Shown here piece by piece: positions 26,740-34,067 of a stretch of DNA of 64,000 nucleotides. How positions within the stretch are numbered: position 1 is the stretch's first letter; each line of letters begins with the position of its first letter. The DNA is from Nitrospirillum amazonense (GTDB lineage: Bacteria > Pseudomonadota > Alphaproteobacteria > Azospirillales > Azospirillaceae), in assembly GCF_007828035.1 (NCBI RefSeq), contig NZ_VITV01000003.1:744001-808000 (forward strand). The letters run 5' to 3'. The position numbers and the translations under genes are program-made. The notes under the pieces are model-generated. The model had not been told where the DNA came from and ran no database searches. It saw only the letters and a program-made list of their open reading frames with translations.

Positions 26740-28004
26740 GGATCAAGCCCCAGGGCGTCCAGCACCGGTTCGATGGCGGGGAAGGCCAGGGCGATGATGC
26801 GCGTGCGCTCCACCACCACCCCGCCCTTGATGACGGTACCGCTTTCCACCGGCCGCGCGGCGCCCCGGGATGATGACCAGGCGAAACCGCTGACGGTCGC
26901 CGGATCGCGCCGCAGGGCCACCCGCACCTCGAACGGCGGACCGTTGGCCATCAGACTGGTGACGAAAGCGTCGTTCTTCAGCGTCTGCTGCACCGCCTCC
27001 CGCGTCGCCGCCGTCTCGGACACGCGGATGACCTCGCCATGGATGAAGCCGTCACGCTCCACCTTAACGGTGGAGGGAATGATCTGCACCGCCATGCCGG
27101 GGCGTATCTTCTTACCATCGGCTGGGGCGACGTAGAGGATAGCCACCAGCCCGTCGCCCGCCACCACCCGACCTTCCGGCACCAGGCGCATCAGGGCCGA
27201 ACCTACGGCCACCCGGTCGCCGGTGGCGGCCGACAGCTCGATCACCCGGCCGGTGATGGGCGCGCGAACCTCGGTCCGCGCCGCGCGTTCGGCCATAGCC
27301 TCGGCCAGATCCTGCCGACCCTGGCCGATCTTGCTCTCCAGCTCCAGCAGCTCGCGCTCATCCTCGATGGCGCGCTCGTCCGCCTCCACGCCCAGGGTGT
27401 TCAGCGCGTTCAGGGCGGCGGTGATGTCGCGCTGGGCCTGGGCGCGGTCGTTCTCCGTCATCAGGATGCGCTCACGCGTGGCATAGCCGCGCCCCATCAG
27501 CTCATGCTGGCTGGCCAACACCTGGCCCAGCGCCGCCTCCCGCTGGCGGGCCTGCTGCAAGGCCTGCTCCCACCCCTGGCGCCGCTGCTCGTCATCGCGG
27601 GTGCGGGCCGCCCGGGCGCGGGCCTGGAAGTCCTTCAGCCGCCCCTCCTCCGCCTCCAGCCGGGCCAGGCGGGCCTGGACCGTCTCCAGCCGGGCGTCCA
27701 GTACCGGGTCCGCCAGCACGGCGACGATCTCCCCCTCATGAACGGCGCCGCCGACACTGGCCTTCAGCGCCGTGATGGCAGCACTGCTGGGCGCCGTCAC
27801 CAGGGCCACGCCGCCGCTGCCCTGCAGCACGCCGTTGCCCGCCACCTTGACCGGCGCGGTGGCGACCAGGGACCAGGCCAGTCCGCCCAGCACGGCCGCC
27901 AGGAAGATGCCGAACACCAGCCAGCCCAGCGGGAACGACACCCGCACCATGCGGTCGAGCTGGTCCGGGTTCGCAGGCCGGAAGGCGGGGGCGGAAGAAC
28001 TCAT
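26736..28004 (-). CDS. NHLM-type secretion adaptor (HlyD/membrane-fusion family)
   Basis: 422-residue membrane-fusion protein. It has a short cytoplasmic N-terminus, one membrane segment (FPLGWLVFGIFLAAVLGGLAW), then a biotinyl-lipoyl-like half, a long coiled coil rich in Ala/Glu/Arg (about 105-220), the second lipoyl half (APITGRVIELSAATGDRVAVG) and a beta-barrel domain. It should bridge the ABC exporters across the periplasm. No outer-membrane TolC partner is encoded nearby. The ATG at 28004 is preferred to an upstream TTG because it directly precedes the conserved region. Confidence 0.88.
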   Translation of the reverse strand: MSSSAPAFRPANPDQLDRMVRVSFPLGWLVFGIFLAAVLGGLAWSLVATAPVKVAGNGVLQGSGGVALVTAPSSAAITALKASVGGAVHEGEIVAVLADPVLDARLETVQARLARLEAEEGRLKDFQARARAARTRDDEQRRQGWEQALQQARQREAALGQVLASQHELMGRGYATRERILMTENDRAQAQRDITAALNALNTLGVEADERAIEDERELLELESKIGQGRQDLAEAMAERAARTEVRAPITGRVIELSAATGDRVAVGSALMRLVPEGRVVAGDGLVAILYVAPADGKKIRPGMAVQIIPSTVKVERDGFIHGEVIRVSETAATREAVQQTLKNDAFVTSLMANGPPFEVRVALRRDPATVSGFAWSSSRGAARPVESGTVIKGGVVVERTRIIALAFPAIEPVLDALGLDP

Positions 28005-28187
28005 AAAGGCGACCGCTATGACGGGAAACAAACGTCATTGGTGCGGAAGTTCATCCGAAAAGGCAAGGTGCGCGAGGATGACCGGAAGTAATGCCAACGG
28101 CATGAGACCAACGACCGCCTTCGCAAAATGCGATTGCAACCCCCGGTGCGGTCGCGACTCTTCCGTCCAGGCCGGCACCACGCCGCG

Positions 28188-29141
28188 TCATCGATCTGAC
28201 AGGCGGCCTGGATTAAACAGGCTCCACCCCGTGGCCTCGGCCAGGCGCTCCAGGGCGAGGCTGCCCAGCTGGGAGTTGCCGTTGGCGTTCAGGCCGGGGG
28301 ACCAGACGGCGATGGAGGCCCGGCCGGGAACGATGGCCAATATGCCGCCGCCGACGCCGGACTTGGCCGGGATCCCGACGCGGAACGCGATGTCGCCGCT
28401 GGCGTCATAGTGGCCACAGGTCAGCATCAGGGACAGGATGCGGCGGGCCCGTATGGATGAAATGGTGCGTCCGCCCCCGGGATGGCGGCCATCCAGCATC
28501 AGGTAGCGTCCGGCGGCGGCAAGCTGGCGGCAGGTCATCTCGATGGCGCAGGCATGAAAATAGGTGCCCAATACGAGGTCGGGCGCATGCCGCAGCACGC
28601 CATAGGATTTCATGAAATGGGCCAGGGCCCGGTTGCGTTCGCCCGTACGCTCCTCCGACCGGGCGACCTCCTCATTGATGGCGATGGATTCATCCTCCGC
28701 CAGATAGCGGACGAACTGGACCAGTTCGCCGATGGCCTCACGGGGCGGATGCCCCGCCAGATTCACATCCGTCACGACGATGGCGCCGGCATTGATGAAG
28801 GGGTTCCGCGGAATGCCCCGCTCCGCCTCAAGCTGGACGATGGAATTGAATGCCGTGCCGGAGGGCTCGCGCCCCACCCGCTCCCACAGCTGGTCCCCCG
28901 CCTTGCCCAGGGCCAGCGTCAGGGAAAAGACCTTGGATATCGACTGGATGGAAAAGCCGACCTCATCATCCCCGCCGGCATGGCATTCCCCATCGACGGT
29001 ATAGACCGCCATGCCGAACCTGGCGGGGTCGACCTTGGCCAGGCTGGGGATGTAGGTCGCGACCTTGCCACGATCGGGCGCGGCCCGCATCTCGTCGACG
29101 ATGTCCTGGATGATACCTTGGAGAGTCACGGGCGCTGCCAT
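28188..29141 (-). CDS. glsA: Glutaminase (GlsA family)
   Basis: Hydrolyses L-glutamine to glutamate and ammonia in the cytoplasm; 317 residues with the start at 29141. The serine beta-lactamase-like core is visible: Ser-x-x-Lys in [32 protein letters not shown] and [15 protein letters not shown] longer frame reaches 29204 but its extra N-terminal residues are not glutaminase-like. It is a stand-alone gene between the lanthipeptide exporter genes and the two-component operon; no link to either is evident. Confidence 0.93.
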   Translation of the reverse strand: MAAPVTLQGIIQDIVDEMRAAPDRGKVATYIPSLAKVDPARFGMAVYTVDGECHAGGDDEVGFSIQSISKVFSLTLALGKAGDQLWERVGREPSGTAFNSIVQLEAERGIPRNPFINAGAIVVTDVNLAGHPPREAIGELVQFVRYLAEDESIAINEEVARSEERTGERNRALAHFMKSYGVLRHAPDLVLGTYFHACAIEMTCRQLAAAGRYLMLDGRHPGGGRTISSIRARRILSLMLTCGHYDASGDIAFRVGIPAKSGVGGGILAIVPGRASIAVWSPGLNANGNSQLGSLALERLAEATGWSLFNPGRLSDR

Positions 29142-29257
29142 ATCAGACGGGCGGGAAAGGGGCGGGTGCCCCGGCGGTTGGGCAGGGTAGCAGTCGCGTC
29201 CCACAGCGTCACGCCGCCACCGGCCGGTCCCGTGGGGTCAACCGGGCCATTTGGGGA

Positions 29258-30616
29258 TTAGCGGGCCGCCTGTGGCAGATGGAGCGAGACGCTGAGCCCA
29301 CCGGTCGGCGAGGTTTCCAGGCTGAGGCTTCCGCCATGGAGGCGCGCCAACTCCTCCGTTATCGTCAGCCCCAGGCCGCTACCCGGCACCGCCTCATCCA
29401 GGCGGGCACCCCGGGCCAGAACGTCCGACCGCCTGTCCGCCGGAATGCCGGGTCCATCATCCTGGACGGTGATGACAATCCCGCCGCCGGCCGCTACGGC
29501 CGTCACCCGGACCACCGCCGTGCACCATTTGGCGGCGTTGTCGATGAGGTTGCCGGCCATTTCCTGCAGGTCCACCGGGTCGGCGCGCACCCGGGCCCGC
29601 GCATCGCCGTCGATCTGGATGTCCACCCCGCGCTCGGTATGCAGGCGAGCCACGGTGCGGGCTATTTGCCGCAGTACCGGCAGGACAACCGTTCCGCCTG
29701 AGGAATGAAGCAGCGTCGGCGCGGCCCGTGCCCGGGCCAGGTGCCGTTCGATCTGACCCCGCATGCGCTCCGCCTCGGCCGCCACCACCGCCGGGTCCAT
29801 GCCGCCCGGCGCGGCGGCGGCGTTGGCGATGACGGCCAGTGGGGTTTTCAGCGCATGCGCCAGATCAGCCGCCTGCGCCCGCGCCCGCTCCACCATCGTC
29901 CGGTTCTCCTCCATCAGCAGATTGAGGTCGTCCACGACGGGCTGGACCTCGCCAGGGAAGGCGCCTTCCAGACGGTTCGACCGCCCGGCGCGCAGATCGG
30001 CCAGGGCCGCTCGCATCCGCCGCAGCGGGCCCAGCCCCAGGCGCACCTGGACCGCCGCCGCCGCCAGCAGACCGGCGGCCAACAGCGCCAGCGACACGCC
30101 CAACACCCGGGAAAAGCCGGCCGTCGCGGCCTGCACGTCGCTGGCGTCGACGATCACGGCCGCGCGCACCGGTGTTGCCGCTCCCGGCAGGCGCAGGCTG
30201 CGCTCCCATGCCACAAGCGGGGCCCGGTTCGGTCCCGTCAGGCTGTGGCGATGAACCTCACCATCCTTGGGGGTATCCGCCGGCAGGTCCAGGGCCTGGT
30301 CCCAGAGCGACCGCGACCGCAGCACCCGGTCCCCAGGGCCATCGACCCGCCAATACAACCCTGACAGCGGGCGGCGGAACCGGGGGTCGCTCAGGTCCCG
30401 GGCCAGCGCCACCGCGCCGTCCGGCGTCACTTCCAGCACTGCCGCCAACTCATCCAGGTGCTGGGCCATGCGCCGGCTCAACTCGGCCTCGGCATGGGTG
30501 CGGAACAGGTCGGTCAGGATGATGCCGGTGATGACCAGCGCCGGAGCGATCCAGAGGACCGACAGCAGGAAAAGGCGCCGGGTCAGTGACGAGGTCGTCA
30601 GCGAAGAAGGTGTCAC
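29258..30616 (-). CDS. Sensor histidine kinase of an OmpR-type two-component system
   Basis: 452-residue membrane kinase. It has two membrane segments (about 14-36 and 170-192), a periplasmic domain between them, a HAMP-like linker, the phospho-acceptor motif DLAHALKTPLAVI, and a HATPase domain with N-box MAGNLIDNAAKW, DDGPGIP and GSGLGLTITEEL. The HALKTP form is characteristic of PhoQ/QseC-like kinases. It overlaps the response-regulator gene by 4 bp. The signal is unknown; the PepSY partners suggest a periplasmic or redox cue. Confidence 0.9.
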   Translation of the reverse strand: MTPSSLTTSSLTRRLFLLSVLWIAPALVITGIILTDLFRTHAEAELSRRMAQHLDELAAVLEVTPDGAVALARDLSDPRFRRPLSGLYWRVDGPGDRVLRSRSLWDQALDLPADTPKDGEVHRHSLTGPNRAPLVAWERSLRLPGAATPVRAAVIVDASDVQAATAGFSRVLGVSLALLAAGLLAAAAVQVRLGLGPLRRMRAALADLRAGRSNRLEGAFPGEVQPVVDDLNLLMEENRTMVERARAQAADLAHALKTPLAVIANAAAAPGGMDPAVVAAEAERMRGQIERHLARARAAPTLLHSSGGTVVLPVLRQIARTVARLHTERGVDIQIDGDARARVRADPVDLQEMAGNLIDNAAKWCTAVVRVTAVAAGGGIVITVQDDGPGIPADRRSDVLARGARLDEAVPGSGLGLTITEELARLHGGSLSLETSPTGGLSVSLHLPQAAR

Positions 30617-31275
30617 CGCACCGCCTCCAGACGGTACCCCAAGCCCCGTTCCGTCCGGATGAGGTCGCCGCCCAGCTTGCGGCGCAGCCGGCCGATGAAC
30701 ACCTCGATGGTGTTGCTGTCGCGGTCGAAATCCTGCGCATAGACATGCTCGGTCAACTCGGTGCGGGACACGACCTTGCCGGGATGGTGCATGAGATAGG
30801 ACAGCACCTTGAACTCATGCGCCGTCAGTGCGATGGGCCGACCGTCCAACGTCACCCGGCCGGTGCGGGTGTCCAGCGCCACGGGGCCGCAGCGCAGTTC
30901 CGCCGCCGCCAGCCCGCCGGCCCGGCGGATCAGGGCGCGCACACGGGCCAGCAGTTCTTCCATCCGGAACGGCTTGGCCAGGTAGTCGTCGGCGCCGGCG
31001 TCGATGCCCGCCACCTTCTCCTGCCAGGTTCCACGGGCCGTGAGGATCAGCACCGGCACCGTGATGCCCGCCGCCCGCCATGCGCGCAGGACGGACAGGC
31101 CGTCGCGCACCGGCAATCCCAGATCCAGCACCACGGCGTCATAGGGCTCGCTCTCCCCGAGGAAGGCGGTCTCTTCGCCGTCAGGTGCCCTATCGACGGC
31201 GTAGCCGGCATCCGCCAGCGCCTCTGCAAGCTGACGGCGCAGCGCCGCATCATCCTCGGCAAGCAGTATCCTCAT
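30613..31275 (-). CDS. OmpR/PhoB-family response regulator
   Basis: 220 residues. The receiver domain has the acidic pair EDD near the start, the phospho-acceptor Asp in VVLDLGLPVRDGL (about residue 51) and Lys in YLAKPFRM. The C-terminal winged helix (LTAHEFKVLSYLMHHPGKVVSR, then the RLRRKLG region) completes the protein. It overlaps the kinase gene and the PepSY gene by 4 bp each, forming a three-gene operon. The four CTGAACG boxes upstream (31616-31654) are its likely target. Confidence 0.94.
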   Translation of the reverse strand: MRILLAEDDAALRRQLAEALADAGYAVDRAPDGEETAFLGESEPYDAVVLDLGLPVRDGLSVLRAWRAAGITVPVLILTARGTWQEKVAGIDAGADDYLAKPFRMEELLARVRALIRRAGGLAAAELRCGPVALDTRTGRVTLDGRPIALTAHEFKVLSYLMHHPGKVVSRTELTEHVYAQDFDRDSNTIEVFIGRLRRKLGGDLIRTERGLGYRLEAVR

Positions 31276-31592
31276 GGCCTGCGGTCCTTCTCCGCCCCCC
31301 GTTCCTTGACCGCGAAGAGGTCACCGGTGCGGGCGTCGTAATGCAGTTTCACGACACGCCCGCCGTCCATCAGCAGTTTGATCTCATAGACCAATCGGCC
31401 GTGCTCCTCCTCCAATTCCGCTTCCAGAAGCTGGCCGGGGAAGCGGGCCGCCGCGCGGTCCAGAATGGTGCGCAGGGGTAGCGCGCGCCCCTGTTCCACG
31501 GCGGCGCGCGCGCGGTCCTGGTCCTGATCCGCGTCCGCCAGGGCGGCGGGCACGGCCAGCAGGGGCAGCAGAAGAGCAACGATCCATCTCAT
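31272..31592 (-). CDS. PepSY-domain periplasmic protein
   Basis: 106-residue secreted protein with a signal peptide (MRWIVALLLPLLAVPAALA). A PepSY domain covers about residues 40-95 (LPLRTILDRAAARFPG..., YEIKLLMDGGRVVKLHYDARTGDL). It is the first gene of the operon with the response regulator and kinase. PepSY proteins next to such kinases may act as signal or protease modulators; function here is not shown. Confidence 0.85.
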   Translation of the reverse strand: MRWIVALLLPLLAVPAALADADQDQDRARAAVEQGRALPLRTILDRAAARFPGQLLEAELEEEHGRLVYEIKLLMDGGRVVKLHYDARTGDLFAVKERGAEKDRRP

Positions 31593-31615
31593 CGGCACAG
31601 TTGACCGTTCCTTTC

Positions 31616-31654
31616 CTGAACGCAGCCTGAACGCGCCGTTCAGGTCCCGTTCAA
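31616..31654. promoter_or_regulatory. Four CTGAACG boxes in two face-to-face tandem pairs
   Basis: Boxes CTGAACG at 31616 and 31627 (11-bp spacing) are mirrored by CGTTCAG at 31637 and CGTTCAA at 31648 (again 11 bp). Tandem repeats with an 11-bp period are the usual site of OmpR/PhoB dimers. The block lies between the two divergent PepSY genes and could control both operons. Confidence 0.7.
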
Positions 31655-31705
31655 CGGAACCCCGCCAGGATGATGCCACCATCCAATCCCAATACGGAGG
31701 ACACC

Positions 31706-32017
31706 ATGATGTATGGCAAAATTGCTGCGGCGGCGCTGCTGGCGGGTTCCCTGGCCATCGGTGGCTACGCGCTGGCCGTCGAGACCGCGCCCGCCGGTCA
31801 GGCTCAGCCAGGGAAAACGGGGGACGCAAGCGCCCTGACCGTCCCGCAGTTGGTCGAGCGCCTGGCCGCCCAGGGCTATTCCGACATCACCGAAATCAAG
31901 CGGCACCGCGACAAGAATTACAAGGTCGAAGCCCGTGATCCGCAGGGCAAGCGCGTCGAACTGGCCGTCGATGCCCGCACGGGCGATATCCTGAAAACGG
32001 AAAAGGATGAGGACTGA
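31706..32017 (+). CDS. PepSY-domain periplasmic protein
   Basis: 103 residues with a signal sequence (AAAALLAGSLAIGGYALA) and a PepSY domain at about 45-100 (LTVPQLVERLAAQGYSDITE, YKVEARDPQGKRVELAVDAR, TGDILKTEKDED). The ATG at 31706 follows a good ribosome-binding site (ACGGAGG). The stop overlaps the cytochrome b561 start by one base. It is divergent from the two-component operon and likely controlled by it. Confidence 0.87.
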   Translation: MMYGKIAAAALLAGSLAIGGYALAVETAPAGQAQPGKTGDASALTVPQLVERLAAQGYSDITEIKRHRDKNYKVEARDPQGKRVELAVDARTGDILKTEKDED

Positions 32018-32616
32018 TGACCATGCCCATCACCTCCGATGGCGCCTCTACCCACAGCGTACCCAAGGGCGCCGTTTCCCCCGACGCCGCGGTTTCCACC
32101 GGCACGGTGAGAGTGTGGGATCCGGCCATCCGCATTCTGCACTGGACCATCGCCGCCTCCTTCGCCATCGCCTGGCTGTCGGCCGAGGAGATCATGCCGG
32201 TGCATGAGGCCGCCGGCTTCGTGATCCTGGTGGCGGTTGGGGTGCGGTCCCTGTGGGGCCTCGTCGGCACCCCACATGCCCGGTTCGCCGAGTTCGTACC
32301 CAGCCCAAAGGGCTTCCTCTCCTACATGGGAGCCCTGGTGAAGGGGCGGGCGGGCCGGTATGTGGGCCATAACCCGGCGGGCGGCGCCATGATCGTGGCG
32401 CTTCTGGCCAGCCTGCTCCTGACCGTGGCCACCGGCATCGTTCTGGATACGGGTGGCGGCGTTCTGGGAGAGGACGCGATGGAGGACATCCACGGCGCGG
32501 CGGCCACGGTGACCCTCATCCTGGTGGCCCTGCACATCGGCGGAGTGATCCTGTCCAGCATGCTGCACCGGGAAAACCTGGTCCGCGCCATGGTCACGGG
32601 GCGCAAGCGGGCCTGA
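32017..32616 (+). CDS. Cytochrome b561-type membrane protein
   Basis: 199 residues. After a polar N-terminal tail of about 30 residues come four hydrophobic segments with the expected haem histidines (RILHWTIAAS, MPVHEAAGFV, MEDIHGAAATV, VALHIGGVI). This is the b561/Ni-hydrogenase cytochrome family. Together with the upstream PepSY protein it may form a membrane electron-transfer pair; partner and donor are unknown. Confidence 0.88.
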   Translation: MTMPITSDGASTHSVPKGAVSPDAAVSTGTVRVWDPAIRILHWTIAASFAIAWLSAEEIMPVHEAAGFVILVAVGVRSLWGLVGTPHARFAEFVPSPKGFLSYMGALVKGRAGRYVGHNPAGGAMIVALLASLLLTVATGIVLDTGGGVLGEDAMEDIHGAAATVTLILVALHIGGVILSSMLHRENLVRAMVTGRKRA

Positions 32617-32911
32617 GGCCCCACGGCCTGCGTGAAGCCCCCTGCCTTAAGTGAATCAGATGCGGTTCGGGGGCCGATCAGCACATCAACTGTCTGATTA
32701 TTTTAAAATCCGCGGAGTCATGTGAATACGCCGATTTTATACTTCAGCAGGCGGGGTGGGCGCCGCTGCGTGGTATAGGGCATTCGGGGCAAAGCAGTCC
32801 TCGATTGAGGGTGCCACATTGATTTGGATGCCCGCTCCTTTTTCAGCAAGTATAACGGCTTGTATGCGATCGGGCGCAGGCGCGCGACCAGGTGCGGGCC
32901 TGCGGCCTCCA
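32617..32911. other. Convergent intergenic region without a gene
   Basis: It lies between the 3' ends of the cytochrome b561 gene and the LacI-type regulator gene. It is AT-richer than its surroundings around 32690-32750. I see no convincing coding frame and no clear T-tailed hairpin. Confidence 0.5.
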
Positions 32912-33904
32912 TCACGTGCGCGGCAGGGCAGCCGTCGAGCCCCGGGCAACGCAACGGCCGGACAGCACCACTTTGCGCGTCGGAGCGTCGGGGGTCCTCA
33001 GGCGCTGGAACAACAGGGCCATAGCCTCGCGGCCTATGGTTTCGACCGGCTGCTCAATGACGGTCAGGCCCGGTTCAACCAATTCCGTCCAAGGTTCGTT
33101 GTCGAAGCCCGCGACGGCGATGTCGTGGGGGATGCGCAGCCCCAGGGTGCGGGCCGCCTTCACCACGCCGGTTAGGAACAGCCCATTGCTGACCAGCAGG
33201 GCCTGAGGCCGGTCGGGCTGGCGCAGCCAGGCGGCAGCGGCGTTCTCGGCGGCCTCCGCCGACGGCGGCACGAAGCGCGCCTCCCCCGTCAAGCCCCGGG
33301 CCGCCATGGCAGCCAGATAGCCGTCGCGCCGTTCGACGCCGGTGGTGCTGGTGGCACCGAACAGGCCGCCGATGCGGGTGTATCCCCGGGACACCAGATG
33401 ATCGACCAGGGTGGCGCTGGCCTCACGATTGTCCAGCAACACGGTGTCAAATTGACCGCCCGGACCGGCGCGGTCGATCAGCACCATGGGAAAATCCAGG
33501 GCATCGGCCTGCAACCGGTCTAGGGTGGCGCGGGTCGGGGCGAAAATCAGCCCTGTCACCCGTTCCTCCTGCATCAGGGTCAGGTAAAGCGCCTCGCGCG
33601 CGGGGTCCTCATCGGTGTTGCACAGGATAACCCGCATGCCGGCGCGGTAGGCCGCGTCCTCCACCGCCCGGCCGACGGCGGTGAAGAAGGGGTTGCGGAT
33701 GTCGGCGACGATCAAGCCGATGGTCTGGGTGCGTTGCGAGCGCAGCCGCCGCGCCGACAGGTTGGGCTTGTAACCGGTCGCGCGTACCGCCGCCTGCACC
33801 TGTTCCCGCACCTCAGCGCTGACCGGTCCCTCCCCCAGGGCGCGGGACACGGTGGAAACCGATACACCGGCAACCCGGGCGACGTCCTTGATGTTGACCG
33901 TCAT
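32912..33904 (-). CDS. LacI-family repressor of the fructose operon (FruR-like)
   Basis: 330 residues. The N-terminal HTH is VNIKDVARVAGVSVSTVSRAL with the hinge helix NLSARRLRSQ, followed by a periplasmic-binding-protein-like sensor domain (TIGLIVADIRNPFF... to about 325). It is divergent from the fructose PTS operon, with two operator-like sequences in the 163-bp gap. The regulated sugar is inferred from this context. The 3' end is ordinary. Confidence 0.88.
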   Translation of the reverse strand: MTVNIKDVARVAGVSVSTVSRALGEGPVSAEVREQVQAAVRATGYKPNLSARRLRSQRTQTIGLIVADIRNPFFTAVGRAVEDAAYRAGMRVILCNTDEDPAREALYLTLMQEERVTGLIFAPTRATLDRLQADALDFPMVLIDRAGPGGQFDTVLLDNREASATLVDHLVSRGYTRIGGLFGATSTTGVERRDGYLAAMAARGLTGEARFVPPSAEAAENAAAAWLRQPDRPQALLVSNGLFLTGVVKAARTLGLRIPHDIAVAGFDNEPWTELVEPGLTVIEQPVETIGREAMALLFQRLRTPDAPTRKVVLSGRCVARGSTAALPRT

Positions 33905-33907
33905 GTT

Positions 33908-33921
33908 CGCAATCGTTTCCA
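33908..33921. promoter_or_regulatory. FruR-like operator near the repressor start
   Basis: On the minus strand TGGAAACGATTGCG, matching the left half of the perfect operator TGGAAACGTTTCCA found at 39519. It lies just upstream of the repressor start codon, suggesting autoregulation. Confidence 0.5.
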
Positions 33922-33958
33922 GTTATTTTGCCCTAGTCTAAAGCCTTCCAGCGTGCGT

Positions 33959-34010
33959 TCAAAGGGAATATGGCGCATACGCCCAGACACCGCCTGGGGA
34001 TTCCCTTTGA
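33959..34010. repeat. Inverted repeat framing the divergent fru promoters
   Basis: TCAAAGGGAAT (33959-33969) and ATTCCCTTTGA (34000-34010) are exact reverse complements with a 30-bp spacer. Each outer end carries a TTGAAC/TTGACA -35-like hexamer for the outward promoter. Confidence 0.55.
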
Positions 34011-34019
34011 CAATTTTTG

Positions 34020-34033
34020 TGGAAACGTTACCA
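34020..34033. promoter_or_regulatory. FruR-like operator upstream of fruB
   Basis: TGGAAACGTTACCA, one base from a perfect palindrome. It begins 7 bp after a TTGACA hexamer (34007-34012), so a bound repressor would cover the spacer and -10 region of the fruB promoter. Confidence 0.65.
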
Positions 34034-34067
34034 CTAAGCACAAGAATGAAATCGGGAGGTTCCGAGA

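Noticed and set aside
24586-27135. Long open frame (849 codons) on the plus strand opposite the peptidase-ABC gene
   Set aside because: It is antisense to well-supported ABC and HlyD genes, rich in Gln/His/Gly/Arg, and shows no domain. Such open frames are expected in GC-rich DNA.
32718-32954. Small open frame (78 codons) at the 3' side of the LacI-type gene
   Set aside because: It overlaps the end of the repressor gene, lacks a ribosome-binding site and shows no recognisable motif.
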